A stretch of DNA of 64,000 nt from contig QPLR01000002.1 of the NCBI GenBank assembly GCA_003665935.1, positions 186,001-250,000 on the forward strand, written 5' to 3'. The DNA is from Halobellus sp. Atlit-31R (GTDB lineage: Archaea; Halobacteriota; Halobacteria; Halobacteriales; Haloferacaceae). Both the position numbers and the translations under genes were made by a program. The notes below the pieces were generated by a model. The model was not told where the DNA came from and did not search any database. It saw nothing but the letters and a program-made list of their open reading frames with translations. This document shows, in pieces, positions 51,272 to 58,492 of the stretch; the stretch's first letter is position 1; each line of letters opens with the position of its first letter.

Positions 51272-51958
51272 TCAGGACAGCAACTCCCGAAACGCGCGCC
51301 CGTACGCACCCGGCAGATTCCGTCGGGCGTTGTCGAGCGCCTCGCGCAGCGCCCGCGACGCGTCGGTCAGCACACCCTCGCCGTGCCCCACGAGGACGCG
51401 CTCGACGTCGTAGCCGCGGAGGGCGCGGCGCGGGGGAGCGGGGCGGAGCATCGGGTGGACACCGAGTCGCTCGCCGGGTGCACAGAAGTACGACGCGGTA
51501 CCGACGGCCTCGGGCACGACCAGCGTCCGGTCCTCGCGGTGGTAGAGGCCCACCTCCTGCCACGGCGGCAGGCTGGTATCGAGGATCTGGAACGCCTCGA
51601 AGCCCGAGTCGCCGAGTTCCCGGTCGAAGCGCTCGATCGGCGCGTCGATCTCCTCGACGACGCCGGACATCCACCGCGGGACGTAGACCGGGGCGTCGTG
51701 GCGGGTCGCGAGCGCCGCGGCGTCGCGCTTGTGTCTGTCGAGGCCGACGACGACGCCGGCGACGTCGCCGAACTCGGCCAGCAGGTCGTCGACGTCGGGG
51801 GCGTCGACGGGATCGACGACCCAGACGCCCCCGTCGTCGCCGACGAGGGCGTGGCTCGCGCGTTCCATCGTCTCCTCGGGGTAGGCGATCCAGCCGACGC
51901 CTCGGTCCCACCGGTCGATCTCGCGGTACTCGCTCGTCGCGCCGCCCTTCATCGGCAT
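51272..51958 (-). CDS. metallo-beta-lactamase-fold-like protein lacking most metal ligands
   Basis: A protein of 228 residues from MPMKGGATSEYREIDRWDRG; several more codons are open upstream. The pattern HALVGDDGGVWVVDPVDAPDVDDLLAEFG and VVGLDRHKRDAAALATRHDAPVYVPRWM follows MBL-fold hydrolases in strand order, but the HxHxDH motif is reduced to HKRDA. A late VLVGHGEGV keeps the fold's C-terminal His. It is probably a haloarchaeal member with a changed or lost activity. Confidence 0.65.
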   Translation of the reverse strand: MPMKGGATSEYREIDRWDRGVGWIAYPEETMERASHALVGDDGGVWVVDPVDAPDVDDLLAEFGDVAGVVVGLDRHKRDAAALATRHDAPVYVPRWMSGVVEEIDAPIERFDRELGDSGFEAFQILDTSLPPWQEVGLYHREDRTLVVPEAVGTASYFCAPGERLGVHPMLRPAPPRRALRGYDVERVLVGHGEGVLTDASRALREALDNARRNLPGAYGRAFRELLS

Positions 51959-52104
51959 AGCCGTAGATTCGAGCGCAACGCGCATAAAGTTCCTCGCCGC
52001 GTGGGTCGATTCGAGAGCAGTCAGCACGGCGCAGTCACTCGAAGCCGCTCGCCGGCGCTCACCGACCGGAAGACACACGCCGTGGGCAGTCGCGTATACA
52101 GCAT

Positions 52105-52623
52105 ATGAACTTCGAGCTACGGGACCACACCGCCGACGTCGCGGTCGAGGCGACGGCGTCCGATCTCGATTCGCTCTTCGGAGCCGTCGCCGACGGCCTC
52201 GCCGCGGCCAGCTGCGACGACATCCCGCCTGCAGATGGGCCGCGGGGCGCGGACGCCGAAGCCGCCGACCAGACTTTCGAGCTCACAGTCGCCGCCGAAG
52301 GTCGGGAAGCGCTGCTGTTCGACTACCTTGACGAGCTCATCTACGAGCGCGACGTTCGCGGCGTCCTCCCGGTCGACAATCGGGCGCAGATCGACCGACC
52401 GGGGTCGGTGTCGGACGACGAGGCGGGCGACGGCGCTAGCGGCGACGAGGGAGACGCTGCAGCCGACACCGCTTCCAGCGGGGAGTGGCGGCTCACAGCC
52501 ACGTACCGCGGCGTCCCGCTCGCGGAACTCGACGCGCGCGAGGTCAAGGCGGTGACGTACTCGGAGATGCGGGTCGAGCGGACGGCGACGGGCTGGGTCG
52601 CGTACGTCGTCTTCGACGTGTGA
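52105..52623 (+). CDS. archease, RtcB tRNA-ligase activator
   Basis: A protein of 172 residues. It is recognised by FELRDHTADVAVEATASDLDSLFGAVADGL and the C-terminal ELDAREVKAVTYSEMRVERTATGWVAYVVFDV. Archease helps RtcB load guanylate during tRNA splicing and RNA repair. An acidic Ser/Gly/Asp-rich insertion at ~98-130 (residues SVSDDEAGDGASGDEG) makes it longer than the usual ~140 residues. No rtcB is nearby. Confidence 0.93.
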   Translation: MNFELRDHTADVAVEATASDLDSLFGAVADGLAAASCDDIPPADGPRGADAEAADQTFELTVAAEGREALLFDYLDELIYERDVRGVLPVDNRAQIDRPGSVSDDEAGDGASGDEGDAAADTASSGEWRLTATYRGVPLAELDAREVKAVTYSEMRVERTATGWVAYVVFDV

Positions 52624-52700
52624 CCGGGGCCGAACTACCCACAGATCCGGCTGGTGCTCTCGGAAGTGGTTTGTGTTACCCGGTACGACGTGCCTACGAA

Positions 52701-54044
52701 ATGACCGACCACGCAGCGCGCCTCGTCGCTGTCGCCCTCGTCTTCGCCGCGGTCGTCGGCGGCGTCGGTATGGCGACGCCGAGCGCGTCCGCCCAGCCGA
52801 TCGCGACGATCGCCGGGTCGGAGCTGTCGCCCGACGACGTCTCGATGCGAATCGATCTCCGCCCGAACGGCACCGCTGCGTGGACGATCGAGTACCGCGT
52901 CCGCCTCGACGACGAGAACACGACGGAGGCCTTCCTCTCGCTGCGCGAGGACGTCCGCGCGAGCGAGTCGCAGTACGCCGCGGAGTTCGGCCAGCGGATG
53001 GCGTCGACGGCTGCCGCCGCGGAGAACGCGACCGGCCGGGAGATGCGCGTCCGAAACGTCTCGGTCGACGCGACGAGACAGCAGCTGCCGCAGGATTACG
53101 GCGTCGTCACCTACTCGTTCGTCTGGACGAACTTCGCTGCGGTCGACGACGGCACGATCCGCGCCGGCGACGCGCTCGCGGGACTCTTCCTCGACAGCGA
53201 AACGTCGCTGCAGTTCACCTGGCCTGAGGGCTACGCCCTCGACACGGCCCAACCGGAGCCGGACGACGTCCGGCGCGACTCCCGGATCGCCGTCTGGAGC
53301 GGCCCCCTCGACTTCGGGCCGAACGAGCCGACGCTCGCCGTCACCGAGCAGTTCGCTGACGCAGGGGAGGGCGCGGCCAGCGCGACGTCGACCCCCATGC
53401 CCGCCGGAGTGGACTCGAGCGGCGGCCAACCGCTGCTGTACGGAGTGCTCGCGGTCGTCGCGCTCGCGCTCGGGGCGGGCGGCCTGTTCGTCTACCGACG
53501 GCGGACGGCCCCCGACCCGCGCGAGAGCGTCGCCGGTGGCGCGGGCGGGTCCGTGAGCGCGGCAAACGGCGGACGTGTCAGTGACGCTGGAGAGGACCTC
53601 AGCGCAGATCCCGCCGAGACCAGTGAGGAAGGAACCGCCGCTGACGCCGACGCCGCAGGAGGCGCAGCCGGCGGTGCATCGGCCGCACGGACGAGTGATT
53701 CCACCGCCGCCGACGAGCCAGCGCAACCGGACGCGGAAGCCGGCGACGAGCTCGCGGCGGAGCGCTCCGACGAGGGGACGGGGGCACAGCAGGACGCGGC
53801 GGACGACACGATGCCGTGGGAGGACGAACTCCTCAGCAACGAGGAGCGCGTGCTCGCGCTCGTCGAGCACGAGGGCGGGCGGATCAAGCAGCAGGCGGTG
53901 GCCCAGACGCTCGATTGGACCGACGCGAAGACGAGCCAAGTCGTCCGCAAGATGCGCGACGAAGGCGAACTCGACGGCTTCCGGTTGGGCCGCGAGAACG
54001 TCTTGGTCCTTCCGGGCGAGGATCTGAGCCCCGACAGCGAGTAG
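52701..54044 (+). CDS. membrane-anchored protein with extracellular beta domain and cytoplasmic winged helix
   Basis: A protein of 447 residues. Signal peptide at 1-33 (LVAVALVFAAVVGGVGM...ASAQ). Extracellular region ~35-240 with the DUF7345-like MRIDLRPNGTAAWTIEYRVRL. One membrane helix at ~252-272 (LLYGVLAVVALALGAGGLFVY). A disordered acidic linker ~280-380. A C-terminal winged helix ~385-440 of DUF7343 type (ERVLALVEHEGGRIKQQAVAQTLDWTDAKTSQVVRKM). The order suggests a one-component transmembrane regulator that senses an outside signal. Two DUF names are from memory. Confidence 0.85.
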   Translation: MTDHAARLVAVALVFAAVVGGVGMATPSASAQPIATIAGSELSPDDVSMRIDLRPNGTAAWTIEYRVRLDDENTTEAFLSLREDVRASESQYAAEFGQRMASTAAAAENATGREMRVRNVSVDATRQQLPQDYGVVTYSFVWTNFAAVDDGTIRAGDALAGLFLDSETSLQFTWPEGYALDTAQPEPDDVRRDSRIAVWSGPLDFGPNEPTLAVTEQFADAGEGAASATSTPMPAGVDSSGGQPLLYGVLAVVALALGAGGLFVYRRRTAPDPRESVAGGAGGSVSAANGGRVSDAGEDLSADPAETSEEGTAADADAAGGAAGGASAARTSDSTAADEPAQPDAEAGDELAAERSDEGTGAQQDAADDTMPWEDELLSNEERVLALVEHEGGRIKQQAVAQTLDWTDAKTSQVVRKMRDEGELDGFRLGRENVLVLPGEDLSPDSE

Positions 54045-54145
54045 CCTCGAACGGCTGGGCCGTCGGGCGAAATTCGGATTAATCCGAGCAAAATGGGAGT
54101 GAGTATGATCGAGATATATGCGAGTGTGGCCAGTAAGAGAAGGTG

Positions 54146-55468
54146 ATGAGGTTAGTAGTTGCACTCGTCGTCGCGCTCGTCGTCGTGACCGCGGCGGTTC
54201 CGATCGGTGCCGCCGCGGCGTCGGGTAGCACGTCAACCTCGGCAGCGACGGGCACGGAGCCAGCACACCTGCCGGACCGCGGCGTCGAGGCACAGACGAC
54301 AGCGACGAACACGACTGAGACGTCGACGACGAACACGAGCGATGCGTCGTCGAACACCACGAATGCGACCGACGCGGCATCGACTGACGCGCCGTCGAAC
54401 GAGTCGGCGATCGCTCCGGGAGCGAAGCTCGCCGGCGTCGTGGCCGTCCAGGGCGCGGAGATCGACGGCGAAGTCGCCTCTCGCGCCTTCGAACAGCGAG
54501 TCGCCGCGGCCGCGACAAACGAGTCCAGGGCCGCAGTCGTCGCCGCCGAACTGAACACGACGCAGGACCGGCTCGCTGCGCTCCGAACGCGACTCGCCGA
54601 ACTGGAGCGCGCGCGAGAGGCCGGAAACGTGTCACAGGGTCGGTACAGCGCCCGTGCCGCGCAGTTGACGACCGAGATCAACGCCGTCACGCGGCAGCTC
54701 GATCAGACCGACGAGACCGCCTCCGAGCTCCCGGAGCCAGTCCGGGAGAAAAGCGGGATCAACACGTCCAGCATCGATCGACTGCGGGACGAAGCGCGCG
54801 ATCTCTCCGGTCCCGACGTCGCCGACGCCGCGCGGGCAATCGCCGGCGAGAACCCCGGTCGCGGACTGGGTGACGCCGAGGAGGCCCCCGGCCGGAACGG
54901 GGAGGCACCGGGACGAGACGAGGAGGCACCCGGTCGAAGCGACGACGCCCCCGGCCGTGAGGAGCGCGGCGAGAGCGACGAACGCGCGGGTGACGACGCC
55001 GGAAACGAGACCACCGCAGCCGAGCGCTCGGAGCGCGGCCCGCCCGGGAACGAGACGGATAGTACGGACGGCGAAGCACCCGGTGAGAGCGAGACCGCAC
55101 CCGGACAGTCGGACGGCGAGTCGGGTGACGAGTCGGGGGAGCCCACCGAGACAGCCCAGGTGGGCAGTGATAAAGCCAGAGAGCGTGACGACGCGCCGGG
55201 AAACAGCGGTGACGCGTCCGGCAACGACGGTGAATCCGGCAACGGTGGTGACGCGTCCGGTAACGACGGTGAATCCGGTAACAGCGGTGACGCCCCCGGC
55301 AACGACGGCGAACCCGGCAACGACGGCGAATCCGGCAACGGTGGTGACGCCCCCGGCAACAGCGACGAGAGGTCAGGTTCCGATGGGGAACCCGGAACCA
55401 GCGACGAGAGATCAGGCACCGACGGGGAACCCGGAAACAGCGATGACACGTCGCAGCAGTCCGACTGA
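54146..55468 (+). CDS. secreted, sequon-rich protein with low-complexity repeat tail
   Basis: A protein of 440 residues with a signal peptide (MRLVVALVVALVVVTAAVPIGA). Residues ~50-90 carry many N-x-S/T sequons (NTT, NTS, NAT, NES). A helical part ~95-215 follows (RAAVVAAELNTTQDRLAALRTRL). The tail from ~225 is Gly/Pro/Asp/Glu-rich, with GEAPGR-type units and then (S/P)GN(D/S/G)G(E/D) hexapeptides (nucleotides 55198-55450). It could be a heavily glycosylated surface protein, a substrate for AglB. No membrane anchor is seen. It lies ~100 bp after the membrane regulator. Confidence 0.75.
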   Translation: MRLVVALVVALVVVTAAVPIGAAAASGSTSTSAATGTEPAHLPDRGVEAQTTATNTTETSTTNTSDASSNTTNATDAASTDAPSNESAIAPGAKLAGVVAVQGAEIDGEVASRAFEQRVAAAATNESRAAVVAAELNTTQDRLAALRTRLAELERAREAGNVSQGRYSARAAQLTTEINAVTRQLDQTDETASELPEPVREKSGINTSSIDRLRDEARDLSGPDVADAARAIAGENPGRGLGDAEEAPGRNGEAPGRDEEAPGRSDDAPGREERGESDERAGDDAGNETTAAERSERGPPGNETDSTDGEAPGESETAPGQSDGESGDESGEPTETAQVGSDKARERDDAPGNSGDASGNDGESGNGGDASGNDGESGNSGDAPGNDGEPGNDGESGNGGDAPGNSDERSGSDGEPGTSDERSGTDGEPGNSDDTSQQSD

Positions 55469-55570
55469 GACAGACCACAGGCGGGACACCGCAGCGTCAT
55501 CTCGCCCGAAAAATTCAACTCTGATACTGAGGGGGTAGGATTATGTCGATTCCGCGGTTTCCCAAACGTG

Positions 55571-55996
55571 ATGGAGTACGCGTACCCGATCGTCGGGTTA
55601 GTTGGTGGGATGGCGCTCATCGCCACCAGCGTTTTTTCGGCGTTCGTCTACACGCCCACGACGTCGTCGCTGGTGGACACGACGATCACGGCGTTCACCG
55701 GCGTCACGCTCCAGATCGGTGATTTCCTCGCGGTGTCGTCTGCGACGGCGATCGTCTTCGACCTGCTGGCGACGCAGCTGGGCGTCCGGTACTCGCTTTT
55801 GGTCCCGTTCACCATCGGCTACGTGCTCACCCACGTGATCGTCTACTACTCGTCGCTGCATATCACCGACGTCCAGAGCCAGCCGCTGGACCCGGACTTC
55901 GACATCCGAGAGAACCCGTTACAACTGGTCACGCTGTCGATTCCGGGCGCGCTAATCTTGCTCCCGACCGAGGACCGCCGGCGAAGCAATAGGTGA
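55571..55996 (+). CDS. small membrane protein, function unknown
   Basis: A protein of 141 residues from MEYAYPIVGLVGGMALIATSVFSAFVY with three to four membrane helices (~5-27, ~40-60, ~70-92, ~120-135) and a short basic tail (PTEDRRRSNR). I do not recognise the family. The following gap 55997-56280 shows no gene; it contains GC-rich sequence only. Confidence 0.7.
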   Translation: MEYAYPIVGLVGGMALIATSVFSAFVYTPTTSSLVDTTITAFTGVTLQIGDFLAVSSATAIVFDLLATQLGVRYSLLVPFTIGYVLTHVIVYYSSLHITDVQSQPLDPDFDIRENPLQLVTLSIPGALILLPTEDRRRSNR

Positions 55997-56280
55997 AACG
56001 GCTCTTTGAGGCAAGGCCGGTTTTAGGTACTCGTCTGCTGTAGTCGAAGGTGCCCCGGTTGGGCCGCCCCGCGAATCGGTTCCCCTCGGCGCATCCCCGC
56101 GCCTGCCTGCCCCTCCACCCCGATCGACGGCCCCCGACCGGGCACCCCGCTGACGCCTCCCCTCCACGGTCGCCTCGCCGACCGCTGTTTGTCCGCACTC
56201 GTCGCCGGCACGCGCCAGTACCCGGTATTGCCGAAATAGAAAATTCGCATAAAACCCGCCCCGTCAGGCCGAGGATGATG

Positions 56281-56781
56281 TCAATCTTGCAGGAGCGCGT
56301 CGAGTCGGTCCCGCGTCGCCTCGAACGCTCCGGAGTTGTCGACGGTCACGTGCGGCAGCTCGATCGGTTCGTATCGCTCCCTGAACTCCCGGTAGACCTC
56401 GACGTCGGCGTCGCTTTCGTCGCCCTCGCGGGCGGCGATCCGCGCTTCGGCGACCGAGGGCTCACACTCGACGGCGACGACGCCGAGCGAGGCGTCCAGC
56501 TCGGCCGCGAGACCGGCGGCGCGCGCTCGGTCGCTGCGCTTGCGGAACGTCCCGTCGAGCACGGCAGCGCCGCCGTCGGACAGCGTCTTTCGGGCCCGCG
56601 CGAACACCTCGTCGTAGACGGTCGCGCGCTCGTGAGCCGTGTACTCGGGGTCCTCGAAACAGTCCGTGCGAACGACGTCAGTCCGGATCAGTCGTCCGTC
56701 GACCCGGCCGGCGATCTCGCGTGCGACAGCCGTCTTGCCGACGCCCGGCAGCCCGGTGACGACGAGCAGGCGGCCAGTCAC
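56281..56781 (-). CDS. P-loop kinase (AAA/zeta-toxin-like)
   Basis: A protein of 166 residues. Walker A GLPGVGKTAVAREIA at ~10-24; DVVRTD and the lid-like TFRKRSDRARAAGLAAELD follow, then ECEPSVAEARIAAREGDESDADVEVYREFRERY. This is the pattern of small ATP-dependent kinases (gluconate- and chloramphenicol-kinase-like, or zeta toxin). The phosphate acceptor is unknown. No antitoxin is adjacent. A 36-bp tandem repeat array lies immediately upstream. Confidence 0.82.
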   Translation of the reverse strand: MTGRLLVVTGLPGVGKTAVAREIAGRVDGRLIRTDVVRTDCFEDPEYTAHERATVYDEVFARARKTLSDGGAAVLDGTFRKRSDRARAAGLAAELDASLGVVAVECEPSVAEARIAAREGDESDADVEVYREFRERYEPIELPHVTVDNSGAFEATRDRLDALLQD

Positions 56782-56797
56782 GACTGGACCTCGTCGG

Positions 56798-56882
56798 CGT
56801 CACGACACAGGAGCCGATGGCGTCCCAGCAGGGCGTCACGACACAGGAGCCGGTGGCGTCCCAGTAGGGCGTCACGACTCAG
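56798..56882. repeat. 36-bp tandem repeat, 2.4 copies
   Basis: Units start at 56798 (CGTCACGACACAGGAGCCGA...), 56834 and 56870. The first two differ at 2 of 36 positions; the third is truncated after 13 bases. The array lies between the P-loop kinase start and tRNA-Thr, and would shape the upstream region of the kinase gene. Confidence 0.75.
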
Positions 56883-56992
56883 TTCAGGGCGTGGCGATCC
56901 AGCGGAACCCGAACGGCGGCAAGAAGAGCGCGCGCGCCGGGACTGCGACGGTGCACGCTGGGTGAGACACGTCGACATCGGAACGAGTGGAG

Positions 56993-57066
56993 AGCCAGGG
57001 GTGGGATTTGAACCCACGAAGTCTCGATTACAAGTCGAGTGCATGAACCGCCCATGCTCCCCTGGC
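56993..57066 (-). tRNA. tRNA-Thr (UGU)
   Basis: 74 nt. Acceptor stem GCCAGGG/CCCTGGC; anticodon arm CTCGA-CTTGTAA-TCGAG, so the anticodon is UGU; T arm GTGGG-TTCAAAT-CCCAC; discriminator U; no encoded CCA. The D arm is GCAT-GGGCGGTTC-ATGC. Positions 8 and 14 appear to be G and G instead of the usual U and A. No intron. Confidence 0.88.
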
Positions 57067-57080
57067 GCAGGTCGTCGTAC

Positions 57081-57674
57081 TCAGTCCTCCTTTGAGTGTG
57101 TGTCGTTTTCGTCGGGCGGCCTCGTCCCCGACCCCTGCTTGGTCGCGCCTCTCGACGCGACCCCGGTGGACTTCTCGAACTGGACGCGGTGCGCTGTGTA
57201 CCCCCGCTCGCGGTAGAACTCGCGGGCGCGATCGTTACCCGCCATCGCCTCTAGGGCGACGACTGTCGCGCCGGCGTCTTCGAGCGCCGCTTCGGCCGCA
57301 GCCAACAGGTCGCTCCCGACGCCGTGGCCCCGGTGTGCGGGTCGGACGTAGAGGTTGCGGACGACGCCTCGGGTCGCGTCCTGCTCGTAGGAGCCGCGTT
57401 CGAGCCCGAACGTGACGAAGCCGACGACGTCGCCGCCGGCCATCGCGACGCGGAGTTCGCCGGTGACGGCCCGCTGTGCGAGCGTCTCGCGGACGACGTC
57501 CCGGTTCGCCTCCGGGAGGATGTGCGAGTCGTAGGCGCGCTGGCCTGCGGCGAGCGCGACCCACAGGTCGACGACCGCATCGACGATCGCGACGGATGGC
57601 CGCTCGATCGCCACCGCAGATGGCCGGTCGTCGCTGTCCGATCCCGCGTCGTTCGAGCCGTCCGGGCCGCACAT
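57081..57674 (-). CDS. GNAT family N-acetyltransferase
   Basis: A protein of 197 residues from MCGPDGSNDAGSDSDDRPS; the frame is open upstream but this start suits the divergent gap. GNAT motif A: VVRNLYVRPAHRGHGVGSDLLAAAEAALEDAGA (acetyl-CoA pyrophosphate loop RGHGVG). ALEAMAGNDRAREFYRERGYTAHRVQFEK is motif B. An N-terminal acidic tail (~25 residues) and a C-terminal polar tail flank the domain. The substrate is unknown. It follows tRNA-Thr by 14 bp. Confidence 0.88.
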   Translation of the reverse strand: MCGPDGSNDAGSDSDDRPSAVAIERPSVAIVDAVVDLWVALAAGQRAYDSHILPEANRDVVRETLAQRAVTGELRVAMAGGDVVGFVTFGLERGSYEQDATRGVVRNLYVRPAHRGHGVGSDLLAAAEAALEDAGATVVALEAMAGNDRAREFYRERGYTAHRVQFEKSTGVASRGATKQGSGTRPPDENDTHSKED

Positions 57675-57789
57675 ACCGCGCGTTCGGCCGTGGGACGGAT
57701 ATATCGTCGGTTCCGGGCGAGTTCGACGCTCGATGCCGCCTGTCCACCGAGCGACGTACCTTTCTCCTCGGGGACGCGACGCTCCGCCG

Positions 57790-58400
57790 ATGGAGCCGAT
57801 ACGGACGGACCCGAAACTGGGACCGCTCGTCGAGCGGCACGGCGAGTTCCCGATTGGAACGGCGGACGACGCGTTCGAGCGACTCGTCGTCGCGACCGTG
57901 AACCAACAGCTCTCCGTCGACTCGGCGGCGGCGATCCGCGAGCGGCTGTTCGACCGCGTCACGGTGACTCCTGCGGGGATCATCGCGGCCCGGGAGGCGA
58001 CGCTGCGGGACGTCGGTCTCTCGGGACAGAAGGTCGCGTACGTCCGCAACGTCGTAGAAGCGTTTCGGGAGCGCGATCTGACGCGCGAGGGCCTCGCGGG
58101 CGAAAGCGACGAGGACGTGATCGCGGCGCTGACCGAGATACGGGGCGTCGGCGTCTGGACTGCCAAAACGTATCTCGTGTTCGTACTCGGCCGTCCGGAC
58201 GTCTTTCCGGTCGAAGACCTCGGCATCAGGAACGGGATGACACGGCTCTACAGATAAGCAAGGCGAGTGCCTCGGGGATTGACCCCGAGGCAGTTCACGG
58301 TTACGACGACGAGGACCACTCGGCGATGCGCGAGCACCCCGAGCGGTGGCGCCCGTATCGAAGCTACGCGAGCCGCTACCTCTGGCGGGCGGTCGATTGA
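57790..58400 (+). pseudogene. AlkA-type DNA-3-methyladenine glycosylase, disrupted
   Basis: HhH-GPD glycosylase: VATVNQQLSVDSAAAIRERL, helix-hairpin-helix LTEIRGVGVWTAKTYLVFVLGRPDVFPVEDLGI with the catalytic Asp. The frame stops at 58257 after GMTRLYR. The missing C-terminus continues in another frame after 58298 (GYDDEDHSAMREHPERWRPYRSYASRYLWRAVD, stop 58400), which is the normal family tail. The 47 bp between (58252-58298) are an insertion; removing them restores one open frame of about 188 codons. The truncated protein lacks the last ~35 residues and may be inactive. Confidence 0.85.
58252..58298 (+). repeat. 47-bp hairpin insertion inside the glycosylase gene
   Basis: It begins AGATAAGCAAGGCGAG and ends GTTCAC. 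The middle is a perfect 10-bp inverted repeat TGCCTCGGGG (58268-58277) / CCCCGAGGCA (58283-58292) with a 5-base loop. No target duplication is visible. Subterminal hairpins of this type are found at the ends of IS200/IS605 elements; a residual element end or a minimal hairpin element is the best guess. Confidence 0.7.
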
Positions 58401-58492
58401 GCGGCCCCTCCGGACGCGTGGAGTAAACGCTTCGTGAGTTTGTTTTCCGAGTGAAGGAAACGTTGAAACGCGGAGCCGCCCACGGACCCAGT

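Noticed and set aside
56281-56781. Toxin-antitoxin system with a zeta-type kinase
   Set aside because: No antitoxin-sized neighbour in the same direction; the 55571-55996 gene is a membrane protein on the other strand.
57733-57789. Upstream start (MPPVHRATYLSPRG) for the glycosylase
   Set aside because: The following MEPIRTDPKLGPL fits the family N-terminus; the extra 19 residues are not conserved in style.
58252-58298. Sequencing error as the cause of the glycosylase frameshift
   Set aside because: A single-base error would not explain 47 extra bases with a perfect hairpin inserted exactly between conserved segments; real insertion is more likely, though resequencing would settle it.
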